Positions 53,940 through 62,638 of a stretch of 64,000 nucleotides of DNA are shown here, piece by piece; within the stretch, counting starts at the first letter, position 1, and every line of letters begins with the position of its first letter. The notes below the pieces were generated by a model. The model worked only from the letters and a program-made list of their open reading frames with translations, searched no databases and had not been told where the DNA came from. A program made the translations under genes and the position numbers. The stretch spans positions 124,001-188,000 of the forward strand of contig NZ_SWCM01000001.1 in NCBI RefSeq assembly GCF_005116645.1, given 5' to 3'. Source of the DNA: Desulfopila sp. IMCC35006 (lineage in GTDB: Bacteria; Desulfobacterota; Desulfobulbia; Desulfobulbales; Desulfocapsaceae).

Positions 53940-54137
53940 ATGATAACAATCAGAAATGAGAATTGCGATGTTCAAGGAAATTGCACCTATCTGGTAGAAA
54001 TTAACAAATTTCTCATATGTAAATTTGAGCATAACTCGTCAGAAGGACCTGCGGAATGTCTGAAAAAAGCAGCCCATGCTATGGAACTCAACCAATGGGC
54101 CGAATTTGAGATAATGAACGACTCTAAAGGTGGATAG
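53940..54137 (+). CDS. Small protein, unknown
   Basis: A 65-residue protein ('MITIRNENCDVQGNCTYLVE', 'AAHAMELNQWAEFEIMNDSK'). AAGG lies nine bases before the ATG, and it begins just 20 bases after repeat copy H. No family recognised. It may be co-transcribed with the globin gene 170 bases downstream. Confidence 0.5.
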   Translation: MITIRNENCDVQGNCTYLVEINKFLICKFEHNSSEGPAECLKKAAHAMELNQWAEFEIMNDSKGG

Positions 54138-54308
54138 GAGCGGCAATCCGACTCGAATAAACATGCTTTATCTGTAAAAGTATATTTTCGTGACAGATGC
54201 TGCTCCGGCGTCAAGCACGAATTAATTTATTGGAGCTTTACCGGTGTGTTGCGTTTTATTCTCCGGTTAACCACACATCAATATATTGACAATTACCTCA
54301 AGGAATAA

Positions 54309-54755
54309 ATGGAACGAAAAACGGGATACGGCAAAGACGTTTTCAATATGTTGGGCGGAGTTGAAGGAGTACGAGCCCTGGCGAACTGCTTTTATGATAT
54401 CATGGACGATATCCCTGAAGCCCGAAAAATTCGAGATATGCATCCAAAAAATCTGGGGCCGACACGTGAAAACCTTACTCTTTTCCTGTGTGGTTGGCTC
54501 GGGGGCCCATCTCTATACAAAGACAAATATGGTTCAATTAATCTTACCAACCACCATGCCCTCCTCCCAATCAATGTTGCCGAAAAAGAGATGTGGCTGA
54601 CATGTATGAAACGGGCTCTTGAGCAACAGCCTATAGAAAATGATCTGAAAATATTCTTACTCGAACGTTTTCGAATGCCAGCTGAAAAAATTTGCGCCTG
54701 GTGCCAAAAGCAGCTTTTACAAATTGCCCATTGCGAGAGCCGCCCACCATCATAA
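54309..54755 (+). CDS. Group II truncated haemoglobin
   Basis: A 148-residue 2/2 globin. 'NMLGGVEGVRALANCFYDIM' is helix A-B. 'LFLCGWLGGPSLYKDKYGSI' (E-helix/loop with the W-L-G-G-P box) and 'NHHALLPINVAEKEMWLTCM' (proximal His F8 followed by the Trp at G8 typical of group II) are clear. Such proteins bind O2 or NO and may protect anaerobes. AAGGA precedes the ATG. The C-terminal extension 'CAWCQKQLLQIAHC' has extra Cys residues. Confidence 0.88.
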   Translation: MERKTGYGKDVFNMLGGVEGVRALANCFYDIMDDIPEARKIRDMHPKNLGPTRENLTLFLCGWLGGPSLYKDKYGSINLTNHHALLPINVAEKEMWLTCMKRALEQQPIENDLKIFLLERFRMPAEKICAWCQKQLLQIAHCESRPPS

Positions 54756-54780
54756 TTTCCAACCAAGATCTGATCAGAGA

Positions 54781-54863
54781 CCATTCCAGGGAGCTTGACC
54801 GCAGGAATACCCGTGCAAAGACCACCTCATATCCCTCTATAGCTGAGGTTTAGTCGTAATCAC
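54781..54863 (-). repeat. MITE-like element, copy G (half copy)
   Basis: Keeps CCATTCCAGGGAGCTTGACC, a deleted hairpin, CCCGTGCAAAGACCACCTCA and the right arm AGCTGAGGTTTAGTCGTAAT then CAC. It shares the GTCGTAATCA variant with copy F, suggesting a sub-lineage. Confidence 0.75.
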
Positions 54864-54993
54864 AACTACCTAAATACTAACTATATTCTGTGCGTTTTTT
54901 CTATTAAATCATTGTCATATAAAGCCACGTCAGTTAGATATTATTTCAGTAGAAATGCAGTATTTTTTTATAAACCTCTTAAAGGAGAAGTGA

Positions 54994-55797
54994 ATGAAGA
55001 AATTATGGATGTTTGCAGCAATAGCACTGGCCGTGCTGACGTTTACCACAGGGTCTGTATTTGCCGAAGACACCCTTTCGAAAATTCAGAAAAGGGGTGT
55101 ACTTCGGATAGGTACGGATCCCGGCTATATGCCTTTTGAGTTAATTAACAGGAAAGGAGAGGTTATTGGTTTTGACATCGATATGGCCAAAATGATGGCC
55201 AAAGCCATGAAAGTAAAGCTGGAAATTGTCTCTACAGCCTGGGATGGAATTATTCCGGCATTAGTGACCGATAAGTTCGATATAATTATGGGCGGCATGA
55301 CTGTTACTCAGGAAAGGAACCTGAGCATGAATTTTTCCACCCCCTATATCCTTATAGGTCAGTCGATTCTGCTTAAAAAAGAGCTTGCCGGGAAAGTGAA
55401 GTCATATAAAGATTTAAATGACCCTCAATATACCGTTGCCGGGAAGATTGGAACAACGGGTGAGATAGCCACAAAGAAACTGATTGATAAGGCCAAATAT
55501 ATATCTTTTGACACTGAGCAGGAGGGGGTAATGGAGGTTATAAACGGAAAGATCGACGCCTTCATTTATGACCTGCCGTTTAATTCTATTGCTGCAAACC
55601 AGAAGGGTCAGGGAAAATTAGTCCATCTTGACCAGCCATTCACGAAAGAACCGCTCGCCTGGGGGATTCGCCGAAGCGATCCTGATTTCCTCAACTGGCT
55701 CAATAACTTCATGAGTCAGCTCAAATACGATGGCAAGTATGATGAAATATACAACAAATGGTTCAAGGAAGATGCCTGGTTAAAGGAAATCCAATAA
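54994..55797 (+). CDS. Periplasmic amino-acid-type solute-binding protein (orphan)
   Basis: A 267-residue type II binding protein with a signal peptide (cleaved near 'GSVFA|EDT'). Landmarks are 'GVLRIGTDPGYMPFELINRK', 'GFDIDMAKMMAKAMKVKLEI', 'IIMGGMTVTQERNLSMNFST' (Arg that binds the carboxylate) and 'KIGTTGEIATKKL'. AAAGGAG precedes the ATG. No permease or ATPase gene is next to it, so it may serve a distant ABC transporter. It is distinct from the glnH-type protein at 18512. Confidence 0.88.
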   Translation: MKKLWMFAAIALAVLTFTTGSVFAEDTLSKIQKRGVLRIGTDPGYMPFELINRKGEVIGFDIDMAKMMAKAMKVKLEIVSTAWDGIIPALVTDKFDIIMGGMTVTQERNLSMNFSTPYILIGQSILLKKELAGKVKSYKDLNDPQYTVAGKIGTTGEIATKKLIDKAKYISFDTEQEGVMEVINGKIDAFIYDLPFNSIAANQKGQGKLVHLDQPFTKEPLAWGIRRSDPDFLNWLNNFMSQLKYDGKYDEIYNKWFKEDAWLKEIQ

Positions 55798-55917
55798 CCA
55801 AGGATTCCACCTCCACAAACAGCCCTTCCCAAAAGCCTTACATTCATTACCGGCACCCCCCTGAAGAAGATGGGCGCCGGTATACAGAATCAATCCACCG
55901 GCAAGACGAGAAATTAA

Positions 55918-58074
55918 CTACCTGGTTTCATTCCGATTTTTTGAAACATTACAAAGCAATGCTTTGTAAACCGGAAAACCTGAAATGGGATCCCGATTCT
56001 CATAATCCGTAAGAATATTGACATTGGCCGCTTGCCATTCTTTGGGACCAAGTGGACCACCTCCACCCATATTTGCTTCAATCACGCCAGGTACGATATC
56101 TTCAGTCACATACGCCCAAAAATGAACTTTCCCTCGTGGAGATTCGATCAGCACCTCGTCACCATTTTCTATATTTCGTGGCTTTGCATCCGCGGGATGG
56201 ATCCAGACCAGAGGCCTGGGCTGCATTGTAATCAGGCTCTTCACGTTCAGATGCTGGCTGCGAAACGTTGACTGCATCCTCGCACCGGAATTAAATACAA
56301 GCGGGTAGGTTTTTGCCAGCTCTACGGCTCGCATTGGACCTTCTGAGGGTTCGGTATAAACAGGCAGAGGTTCATAACCATTCTCCCGAAACCATTCAGA
56401 GGAAAACTCAAATTTTCCGGTTGGTGTAGCAAAACCGGGTTTGCCATCACGGCGCAGTTCCCCGGTTTCATACTTGCGGTATCGCATTTGCGGCGCTGCC
56501 AATGGTACACCAGCAGGATTTGCCTCGAGTTGCTCCAGAGTAATTCCTGTACCCTGTAAACCACGGCGGATTTTTTCCTCGTCATTTTTGGGCCAAATAT
56601 GTCCATAACCAAGACGGTCGGCAAGTCCCGCAAAGATCGAATAATCTGAACGGGAATCGCCCAACGGTTCAATTACCTGCTTTCTAAGCTGTACCCAGCC
56701 ATCATGAAACTGATACGAATCGCTCTCGTATGGAGTCGCCGCGGGTAAAAGCAAGTCTGCATACCTGGCATCAGCGGTGGGAAAACGATTGACAACAACC
56801 AGTAAATCAAGGGCAGCAAGCGTTTGTTGCCAAAGTTTGGAATCAGGCCACGACGTGATCAAAGAGGAGCCGCTGACAATAAGCCCCCGTACCGGATATG
56901 GGTCGTTTCTGAGCACAGCCTTAGGTAATTCAATTGCATGCGCTTCATTGCGAAGCTGATAATAAAGGGGATACTCTGCAGCACCGAAGGGAAGTTTACT
57001 CTGCGCGGGTGGTTCGGTAGTGGTGCGATTATGCTGAGTGCGATCTGGCATTTTGAATATCTTCCCGCCAGGTACGTCAATATGCCCAGCCAAGGCCTGG
57101 ATAGACAGAACTGCACGAATCGACTGCACCGCCCCGTCGGAATATTCCAGTCCAGTATACATAAGGATTGAGCAGCCCTTAGCAGTACCGATAGCGTTGG
57201 CTAACTCAAGGATCGAATGAACAGGCACGCCGGTGATGGCCGCAACATGCTCCGGCGTGAAAGTCTGTACATATTGAGCTAACTCCTCGAAACCATGGGT
57301 CCATTGCTTGACAAATTCATGGTCATACAGTCCCCGGCTGATCATGACATGAATGATGCCAATTGCCAGAGCCCCGTCGGTTCCCGGGCGAATGCCTATC
57401 CATTTGATTTTTCCCGCTTTGGCAGTCTCGCTGCGGCGATGATCAATGCTTATCACCGGTATCCCGGCTTTCAGCGCCTTTCTGATATATTTCATCTTGC
57501 CAGGGGGCGAATCCGTTGCCGGATTGGCCCCCCAGATCAATATGAGATCGGCGTTACCCGGATCGTCGTCGATATGCCGATAATGTTGACCGAAACATGC
57601 ATGCGGTGCAATCATGCCATATGCGACGAAACAAAAAGCCCCGACACCGGTGGTATTGGGTGAACCAAAAGGAAACAAAATAGAACTGGCAGAAGACTCG
57701 CTCGTACCTGCCGGCGGAAAAGTTTCCTGGATACCGAATTCAAAATTGCCTCGCCCCGTGTACATACAAATAGCTTCCGGACCAAATTTTCTTTTGATTT
57801 CGTCAAGCTTTTCAAGCCAGAAATCATATGCCTGGTCCCAGCCTATTCGTTCAAAACGACCTTCTCCGCGTTCACCGATGCGACGCTGAGGATAGAGCAA
57901 TCGATCCTTGGAATAGATAATTTCCTCAGCATGTGCACCGCGGTGGCAAATAACGTTGCAAGGATGGTCTTTAAGCCGAGTCTGTCCTGTAATCATTCCA
58001 TCAACGAGATGAACATTAACACCGCATCCTGCATCACAAATGCCGCATACCGTGGGGATTATCTTTTGGTCCAT
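55918..58074 (-). CDS. Cytoplasmic molybdopterin-dependent oxidoreductase (DMSO reductase family)
   Basis: A 718-residue catalytic subunit. The N-terminal [4Fe-4S] ligands are Cys in 'VCGICDAGCGVNVHLV' and a fourth Cys near 'HPCNVICHRGAHA'. MoCo-binding segments include 'DLILIWGANPATDSPPGKMK', 'GIRPGTDGALAIGIIHVMI', 'DLLLPAATPYESDSYQFHDG' and the C-terminal 'VWIHPADAKPRNIENGDEV'. A Cys in 'TTGVGAFCFVAYGM' is a candidate Mo ligand, but this is uncertain. There is no Tat signal, so it is cytoplasmic. No electron-transfer subunit is adjacent; the flavodiiron gene 86 bases upstream is co-directional. Substrate unknown. Confidence 0.88.
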   Translation of the reverse strand: MDQKIIPTVCGICDAGCGVNVHLVDGMITGQTRLKDHPCNVICHRGAHAEEIIYSKDRLLYPQRRIGERGEGRFERIGWDQAYDFWLEKLDEIKRKFGPEAICMYTGRGNFEFGIQETFPPAGTSESSASSILFPFGSPNTTGVGAFCFVAYGMIAPHACFGQHYRHIDDDPGNADLILIWGANPATDSPPGKMKYIRKALKAGIPVISIDHRRSETAKAGKIKWIGIRPGTDGALAIGIIHVMISRGLYDHEFVKQWTHGFEELAQYVQTFTPEHVAAITGVPVHSILELANAIGTAKGCSILMYTGLEYSDGAVQSIRAVLSIQALAGHIDVPGGKIFKMPDRTQHNRTTTEPPAQSKLPFGAAEYPLYYQLRNEAHAIELPKAVLRNDPYPVRGLIVSGSSLITSWPDSKLWQQTLAALDLLVVVNRFPTADARYADLLLPAATPYESDSYQFHDGWVQLRKQVIEPLGDSRSDYSIFAGLADRLGYGHIWPKNDEEKIRRGLQGTGITLEQLEANPAGVPLAAPQMRYRKYETGELRRDGKPGFATPTGKFEFSSEWFRENGYEPLPVYTEPSEGPMRAVELAKTYPLVFNSGARMQSTFRSQHLNVKSLITMQPRPLVWIHPADAKPRNIENGDEVLIESPRGKVHFWAYVTEDIVPGVIEANMGGGGPLGPKEWQAANVNILTDYENRDPISGFPVYKALLCNVSKNRNETR

Positions 58075-58160
58075 AAAAGCCAGTTTGGAGAGTGTTGGTC
58101 TGATCGAAAGTCACAAAAGAGGGATTGTCAGGTGCTGACTTCCCTCCCGTTGCTCTCCTT

Positions 58161-59387
58161 CTATTTGGTAAACTCTATCAACGTATCGCAGTAACTTTCC
58201 AAAGCCTCCCGGACAGCCTGCTGATCTTCTTCCGTAGGAGCTCCCTGCCATTCATAGTGGCCGAGAATATCCCAGCCGGATTTTTCAGTTTTTGCCTCGA
58301 AATCCCTTTGTGCGCCGCCAACCCATCCGTAAGAACCAAAGCGGAACACCTTCTTGTTGGTGACTTTTTTCACCATCATCTCTTCAATGGTATGCGCCAT
58401 CGGAGGAAACATTTTGTATTCATAGGTGGGCATGCCGAAAATCAAGCCCGCTGATTTCCAGGCACTGGCGAGAATATACCCAATTTCATCTTTCGGGACC
58501 TGAAAGATATGCACCGGTATATTCCTTTTCCGCAATACCTCAATCACCATATTCAGAACCTGCTTGGTGTTGCCGTACATGCTGCTCCAGACAACCGTTA
58601 CTTCCCGTTCCGCCGGCCCTTTGCTGTAGGACGCATAACGCCTGTAATGCTCGATGATAACCGCAGGATTTTCCCGCCAGATGATTCCATGGGACGGACA
58701 GATCACCTTTATATCCAGCCCTTGCAGCTTATCCAGCCCCTTTACGACGAAAGCGGAAAAAGTGGCAACAATGTTGGCATAATAGCGCAAGGCTTCGTTC
58801 TCGAAAAACTGATGCTTTTCCTGAGAAATCTGGTCGTCGAAAATCGCATGCTCGTCAATACTCCCGTACGATCCGAAAGCATCACAGGAAAACAGAATGC
58901 CCCTTTTTCTCTCATAGGTCATCATTGTCTCGGGCCAATGAATATTGGGCGTATCAAAAAATTGCAGCTCATAATCACCAATTTCGAGGACCATGCCATC
59001 GGTAATCGCTATGGCTCTTTCCGGGGGTACTGCGGAAAAGGCCTGCAAGAGTGGAATTGCTTTTTTGGTACAATAAATGACCGCCTTGCTGTTCTTGGCG
59101 CAAAATTCACGCAGCCATCCGGAATGATCCGGTTCCATATGATTCATGACAATGATATCGATATCTTCTATACCCAGCGCGACCCCCTCCATCTGATGGG
59201 TAATCTCCCTGGGAAAATCAAAGATATTCTGGGTCAGATCGATGATGACATTTTTTTCCCCCTTAATCAGATAACCGTTAATGGAAATACCATGGGGAAT
59301 GGGCCAAATACCTTCGAACAGGTAGGTATTGTCCTCAATATTTGTCGACAGACGATAAATATCATCAATAATTCTATGAATTTTCAT
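58161..59387 (-). CDS. fprA: A-type flavodiiron protein (FprA / rubredoxin:oxygen oxidoreductase-like)
   Basis: A 408-residue enzyme that reduces O2 to water (or NO to N2O) in anaerobes. The N-terminal beta-lactamase-like domain carries diiron ligands in 'IVMNHMEPDHSGWLREF' (H-x-E-x-D-H). Further ligands follow in 'NIHWPETMMTYE', 'LFSCDAFGSYG' and 'ICPSHGIIWR'. A flavodoxin domain from ~255 ('VVWSSMYGNTKQVLNMVIEV', 'GSYGWVGGAQRDFE') binds FMN. No rubredoxin is fused. It precedes the molybdopterin oxidoreductase on the same strand. Ribosome-site support is weak, but the N-terminus 'MKIHRIIDDIYRLS' fits the family. Confidence 0.93.
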   Translation of the reverse strand: MKIHRIIDDIYRLSTNIEDNTYLFEGIWPIPHGISINGYLIKGEKNVIIDLTQNIFDFPREITHQMEGVALGIEDIDIIVMNHMEPDHSGWLREFCAKNSKAVIYCTKKAIPLLQAFSAVPPERAIAITDGMVLEIGDYELQFFDTPNIHWPETMMTYERKRGILFSCDAFGSYGSIDEHAIFDDQISQEKHQFFENEALRYYANIVATFSAFVVKGLDKLQGLDIKVICPSHGIIWRENPAVIIEHYRRYASYSKGPAEREVTVVWSSMYGNTKQVLNMVIEVLRKRNIPVHIFQVPKDEIGYILASAWKSAGLIFGMPTYEYKMFPPMAHTIEEMMVKKVTNKKVFRFGSYGWVGGAQRDFEAKTEKSGWDILGHYEWQGAPTEEDQQAVREALESYCDTLIEFTK

Positions 59388-59487
59388 TGTTTTGTTGCTC
59401 TACTGTCAAAAGTTAATAAATTATTACCCGGCAACTGAACAGTAATCAATCAGCGGATAATGCGACGGGACGATCATTTTAAATTTT

Positions 59488-59654
59488 GTGTACCACGACA
59501 GTTCAGCTCAGATGGTTGAGAGGGATATGAGGTGACCTTTATACGGCTGTTCCGCAACCTGGATGGCTGCGGTCAAGCCCCCCAGGGATGGGTTCATGGC
59601 GTCCCGTGAAAAGGTTGCCTCATATCCATACAGTTGAGGTTTAGTCGTAATCAT
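59488..59654 (+). repeat. MITE-like element, copy F (subfamily I)
   Basis: Nearly full length: TACCACGACAGTTCAGCTCA at left, hairpin CCGCAACC-TGGAT-GGCTGCGG, CCCCAGGGATGGGTTCATGG and right end GGTTTAGTCGTAATCAT. The left end has lost about two bases. It is upstream of fprA. Confidence 0.8.
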
Positions 59655-59890
59655 ATTGTAAATTTGCAGTTTCCGGTCCGGTTATCATGCCCTGGGCGAG
59701 CGATATCGGATCCCTCGGGGAATGCACTTCCCGGTACGACGAAAATCACGAAAATTTTAATCATTTTCTTCGATATGAACAAGCCGGTTTTTCGCCCGAG
59801 GGCTTGATCAATTTACTTGAGACACCTAACTAAAAAGGGTAATTTATTGCTAATCGCTCAAAAGGTGATGGCTGAGGCACATTTAACAAT

Positions 59891-60062
59891 CTGATTACCC
59901 CTCAAGCTCAGCTTGTCGAAATGGAAGGGTGTGGGCTGTTTGTTTTACGGGTCTCTGCAGCCAAGGATGGCTGCAGCGAAGCCCCCAGGGATGGGTTTAC
60001 GGCGTCCCGGGAAACGAACAGCCCACACCCTGGTTCAGTAGCTGAACTTGAGGGGTAATCAG
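59891..60062 (+). repeat. MITE-like element, copy I (subfamily II, perfect 10-bp flanking repeat)
   Basis: Ends CTGATTACCCCTCAAG and CTTGAGGGGTAATCAG are exact inverses. Arms pair onward (GTGTGGGCTGTT / AACAGCCCACAC). The central hairpin CTGCAGCC-AAGGAT-GGCTGCAG is perfect. It is flanked on both sides by ATTTAACAAT (59881-59890 and 60063-60072), a perfect 10-bp duplication. It lies upstream of the outer-membrane protein gene. Confidence 0.92.
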
Positions 60063-60184
60063 ATTTAACAATAAGAGAGTATCTTGCCAAAGACTTACGC
60101 AGCTGCTGGAGTGTGTTATTGCAGTATTTGCTAACACATCGTGCAGCATCAACGAAAACAATTTTGAAATACAAGGAGGGAAAA

Positions 60185-60856
60185 ATGAAAAAAACCTACC
60201 TGGTTATGACAGGATGTCTGATGTTGGCAGCTGCTTCTCCGGCTTTGGCAGCGGATGGATTGTATATGGGATTTGAGGGCGGTGCCAGTTTTCTAAACGA
60301 TGCTGACTTTGTCGGTACCGGACAAAGCACAGGCTTGTCATACACCACAGAGTACGACACTGGTTATGTTATCGGCGGTTTTCTTGGCTATCAATATCAG
60401 TATATGCGGATCGAAGCTGAGCTTGCGTATCGGCAGAATGACCTGGATGACCTGAGCAACGTCACGGTGGCCAATGTCGGGACGGTTCCCAGTTTCGCGG
60501 CGGCAGGTATTGGGATCAGCGGAGAGACTAATGCATTCAGTGCAATGGTCAATGGTTATCTGGACATACATAACTCAAGCCCTTTTACCCCCAGCATTAT
60601 GGCAGGCATTGGGTTCGCCAACGTCGAGCTCAACGATGTGAGCTTTTCTTCCCCCTCTGTGACTTTATCGGCTGTCGATGAAGATGATACAGTGTTCGCC
60701 TGGCAAGTAGGTGCCGGCCTGTCCTATGCTTTTAACGAGATGGTCTCTCTAAGCATCGATTACCGCTACTTCGCAACCAGCGATCCTCAATTTGCAGACG
60801 TTGATCTGGAATACGACAGCCACAATATCATGGCAAGAGTTCTTTATCATTTCTAA
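60185..60856 (+). CDS. Outer-membrane beta-barrel protein (OmpA/Opa-like)
   Basis: A 223-residue exported protein. The signal peptide ends 'PALA|ADG', then 'LYMGFEGGASFL' begins a barrel. Alternating strands follow ('YVIGGFLGYQYQYMRIEAEL', 'TPSIMAGIGFANVELNDVSF', 'AWQVGAGLSYAFNEMVSLSIDYRYF') and the chain ends 'IMARVLYHF', the terminal Phe recognised by the BAM machinery. About eight strands. The ATG at 60185 has AAGGAGGG upstream. A textbook terminator follows. Function unknown (structural or adhesion-like). Confidence 0.88.
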   Translation: MKKTYLVMTGCLMLAAASPALAADGLYMGFEGGASFLNDADFVGTGQSTGLSYTTEYDTGYVIGGFLGYQYQYMRIEAELAYRQNDLDDLSNVTVANVGTVPSFAAAGIGISGETNAFSAMVNGYLDIHNSSPFTPSIMAGIGFANVELNDVSFSSPSVTLSAVDEDDTVFAWQVGAGLSYAFNEMVSLSIDYRYFATSDPQFADVDLEYDSHNIMARVLYHF

Positions 60857-60880
60857 GCAACTAATTTCCCTGATAAAAAA

Positions 60881-60911
60881 GAGGTGGGTTGCAAAACCCG
60901 CCTCTTTTTTT
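60881..60911 (+). terminator. Intrinsic terminator of the outer-membrane protein gene
   Basis: GAGGTGGGTT-GCAA-AACCCGCCTC (one mismatch) followed by seven T, 25 bases past the stop codon. Confidence 0.92.
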
Positions 60912-61060
60912 GGCAAACTCTGGCACAGGCCGTTAACTCGTGGTACCACGAAAGTAAACAAGCCGATACGTGGAAAAGGAGCTGCCAATACCGTTCCGCG
61001 AGGCTCTCGTAAATATTCCGTTTTGAGATAACTCCGGTCAACAGGACAACGTATAGAGCT

Positions 61061-62563
61061 ATGCAGGAACACACGTCGCAGAAAAGACCCTTTATCATTA
61101 TCGCTGCGCTGCTGGCACTCTTTCTTGGTGCCTTGGATGCCCTGATCATCAGTGCCGCTATGCCTTCCATCGTCACCGATCTCGGAGGGCTGACCCTGTA
61201 CAGCTGGGTCTATTCCGCCTATTTTCTTGCCCGCGCAGTTTCCTTGCCGGTATTCGGCAAACTGTCGGATCGCTACTCCACCAGAGGGCTTTTTCTTTTT
61301 TCCATTACCGTTTTCCTGCTGGCCTCGCTTGCCGCAGGCGCCGCCCCGTCGATGTTTATTCTCATTGGCGCCAGGATCTTTCAGGGGATCGGCGCCGGAG
61401 GAATATTTGCCCTGGTATATATTGTACTCTCGGATATTTCACCCCCGGATGAACGCGGCAAGACCCTGTCGCTGGCCAGCTCAGTCTGGGGCATTTCATC
61501 GATTATCGGTCCAACCCTGGGCGGTGTTATCGTCACCTATATCTCCTGGAGGTGGATTTTTTTCATCAATGTGCCGCTGGCGCTCGTTTCTCTTGCAACC
61601 ATCGGTCGCTGCCTCCAACATCAGGCACGCACTCCGAAAAAAGTCCGGTTGGATATTGCCGGCATTACCTGCCTTTCCGGTTTTATCCTTTGTTTTCTGA
61701 CAATCTTCATCATCGGCGGAAGGGACTATGGCTGGTTGTCCGGCCAAATACTGGGACTTGGCGCCCTGTCGGCGATTTTTGCCGTGCTTTTTATAATCAT
61801 TGAAAAACGGGCGGCAGATCCGGTACTCGATCTGCGCTTTTTCGCCCGGCCAGTCTTTGCCCTTGGCAATGGCGCCGCATTTTGCGCCAGCTTTGCAATT
61901 TTCTCACTCTTTGCCTATGTTCCGCTCTTTATCGAAGGGGCACTGGCCAAAACACCTCTGCAGGTGGGAGTAACCATGCTCTTTTTGAGCCTTGGCTGGT
62001 CAGCCGGCTCTCTTGTTCTCGGTCGATTCGTCGACGGCACTGGCAGCAAGCAGGCCGCCGTACTGGGTGGATTTATACTGGTGATCAGCAGCGCGGCCAT
62101 GCTGTTTTTTAGCCCGCAGACCTCTCTGGCCGTCTGCTCCCTGGTCTTTTTGCTGGCCGGTCTCGGCATGGGCTTCGTCACCCTGTCGACCCTGTTGCTG
62201 GTACAGGCGGATCTTGCCAAGGGCAATCTGGGAGTGGCGACGTCCTTTCACCAGTTTTCCAGAACCCTTGGCGGAACGATTGGGGTGGGGATCTGCGGTG
62301 GTGTGGTGACAACCGGCTTGCTGCATAATCTGCAGGAGTCTTCGACCATGATACCATCCACAGTTATGGATGCTTTGCACAAAAGCATGGAGAATCTCTT
62401 TCGTGAAGAATTCAGACAGATGCTGAATGAGCAGAGTATCACTCTGCTCGCACTGGCAGTATCGCACGCAATGTCCAGTGTTTTCTGGATTATTCTCGGA
62501 GCGACGCTCCTTTGTCTTGTTTGTACAGTGTTGTTGCACAAGCGAGTGTGCACAGGCCGATAA
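61061..62563 (+). CDS. MFS multidrug exporter, DHA2/EmrB-QacA family
   Basis: A 500-residue, 14-helix exporter. 'LGALDALIISAAMPSIVTDLGG' (motif D1), 'FGKLSDRYSTRGLFLFSITV' (motif A), 'GARIFQGIGAGGIFALVYIVLSDI' and 'SIIGPTLGGVIVTYISWRWIFFINVPLALVSL' (motif C region) are conserved. Unlike the exporter at 35727 its base composition matches the neighbourhood. No membrane-fusion partner is adjacent. Substrate unknown. Confidence 0.92.
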   Translation: MQEHTSQKRPFIIIAALLALFLGALDALIISAAMPSIVTDLGGLTLYSWVYSAYFLARAVSLPVFGKLSDRYSTRGLFLFSITVFLLASLAAGAAPSMFILIGARIFQGIGAGGIFALVYIVLSDISPPDERGKTLSLASSVWGISSIIGPTLGGVIVTYISWRWIFFINVPLALVSLATIGRCLQHQARTPKKVRLDIAGITCLSGFILCFLTIFIIGGRDYGWLSGQILGLGALSAIFAVLFIIIEKRAADPVLDLRFFARPVFALGNGAAFCASFAIFSLFAYVPLFIEGALAKTPLQVGVTMLFLSLGWSAGSLVLGRFVDGTGSKQAAVLGGFILVISSAAMLFFSPQTSLAVCSLVFLLAGLGMGFVTLSTLLLVQADLAKGNLGVATSFHQFSRTLGGTIGVGICGGVVTTGLLHNLQESSTMIPSTVMDALHKSMENLFREEFRQMLNEQSITLLALAVSHAMSSVFWIILGATLLCLVCTVLLHKRVCTGR

Positions 62564-62638
62564 GAGAACGCCTCCACACCAGTCCATGTCCTGAGCATTG
62601 CGCTTGATGATGGACCCTGTCAGCCAATGTGGGCTTTG

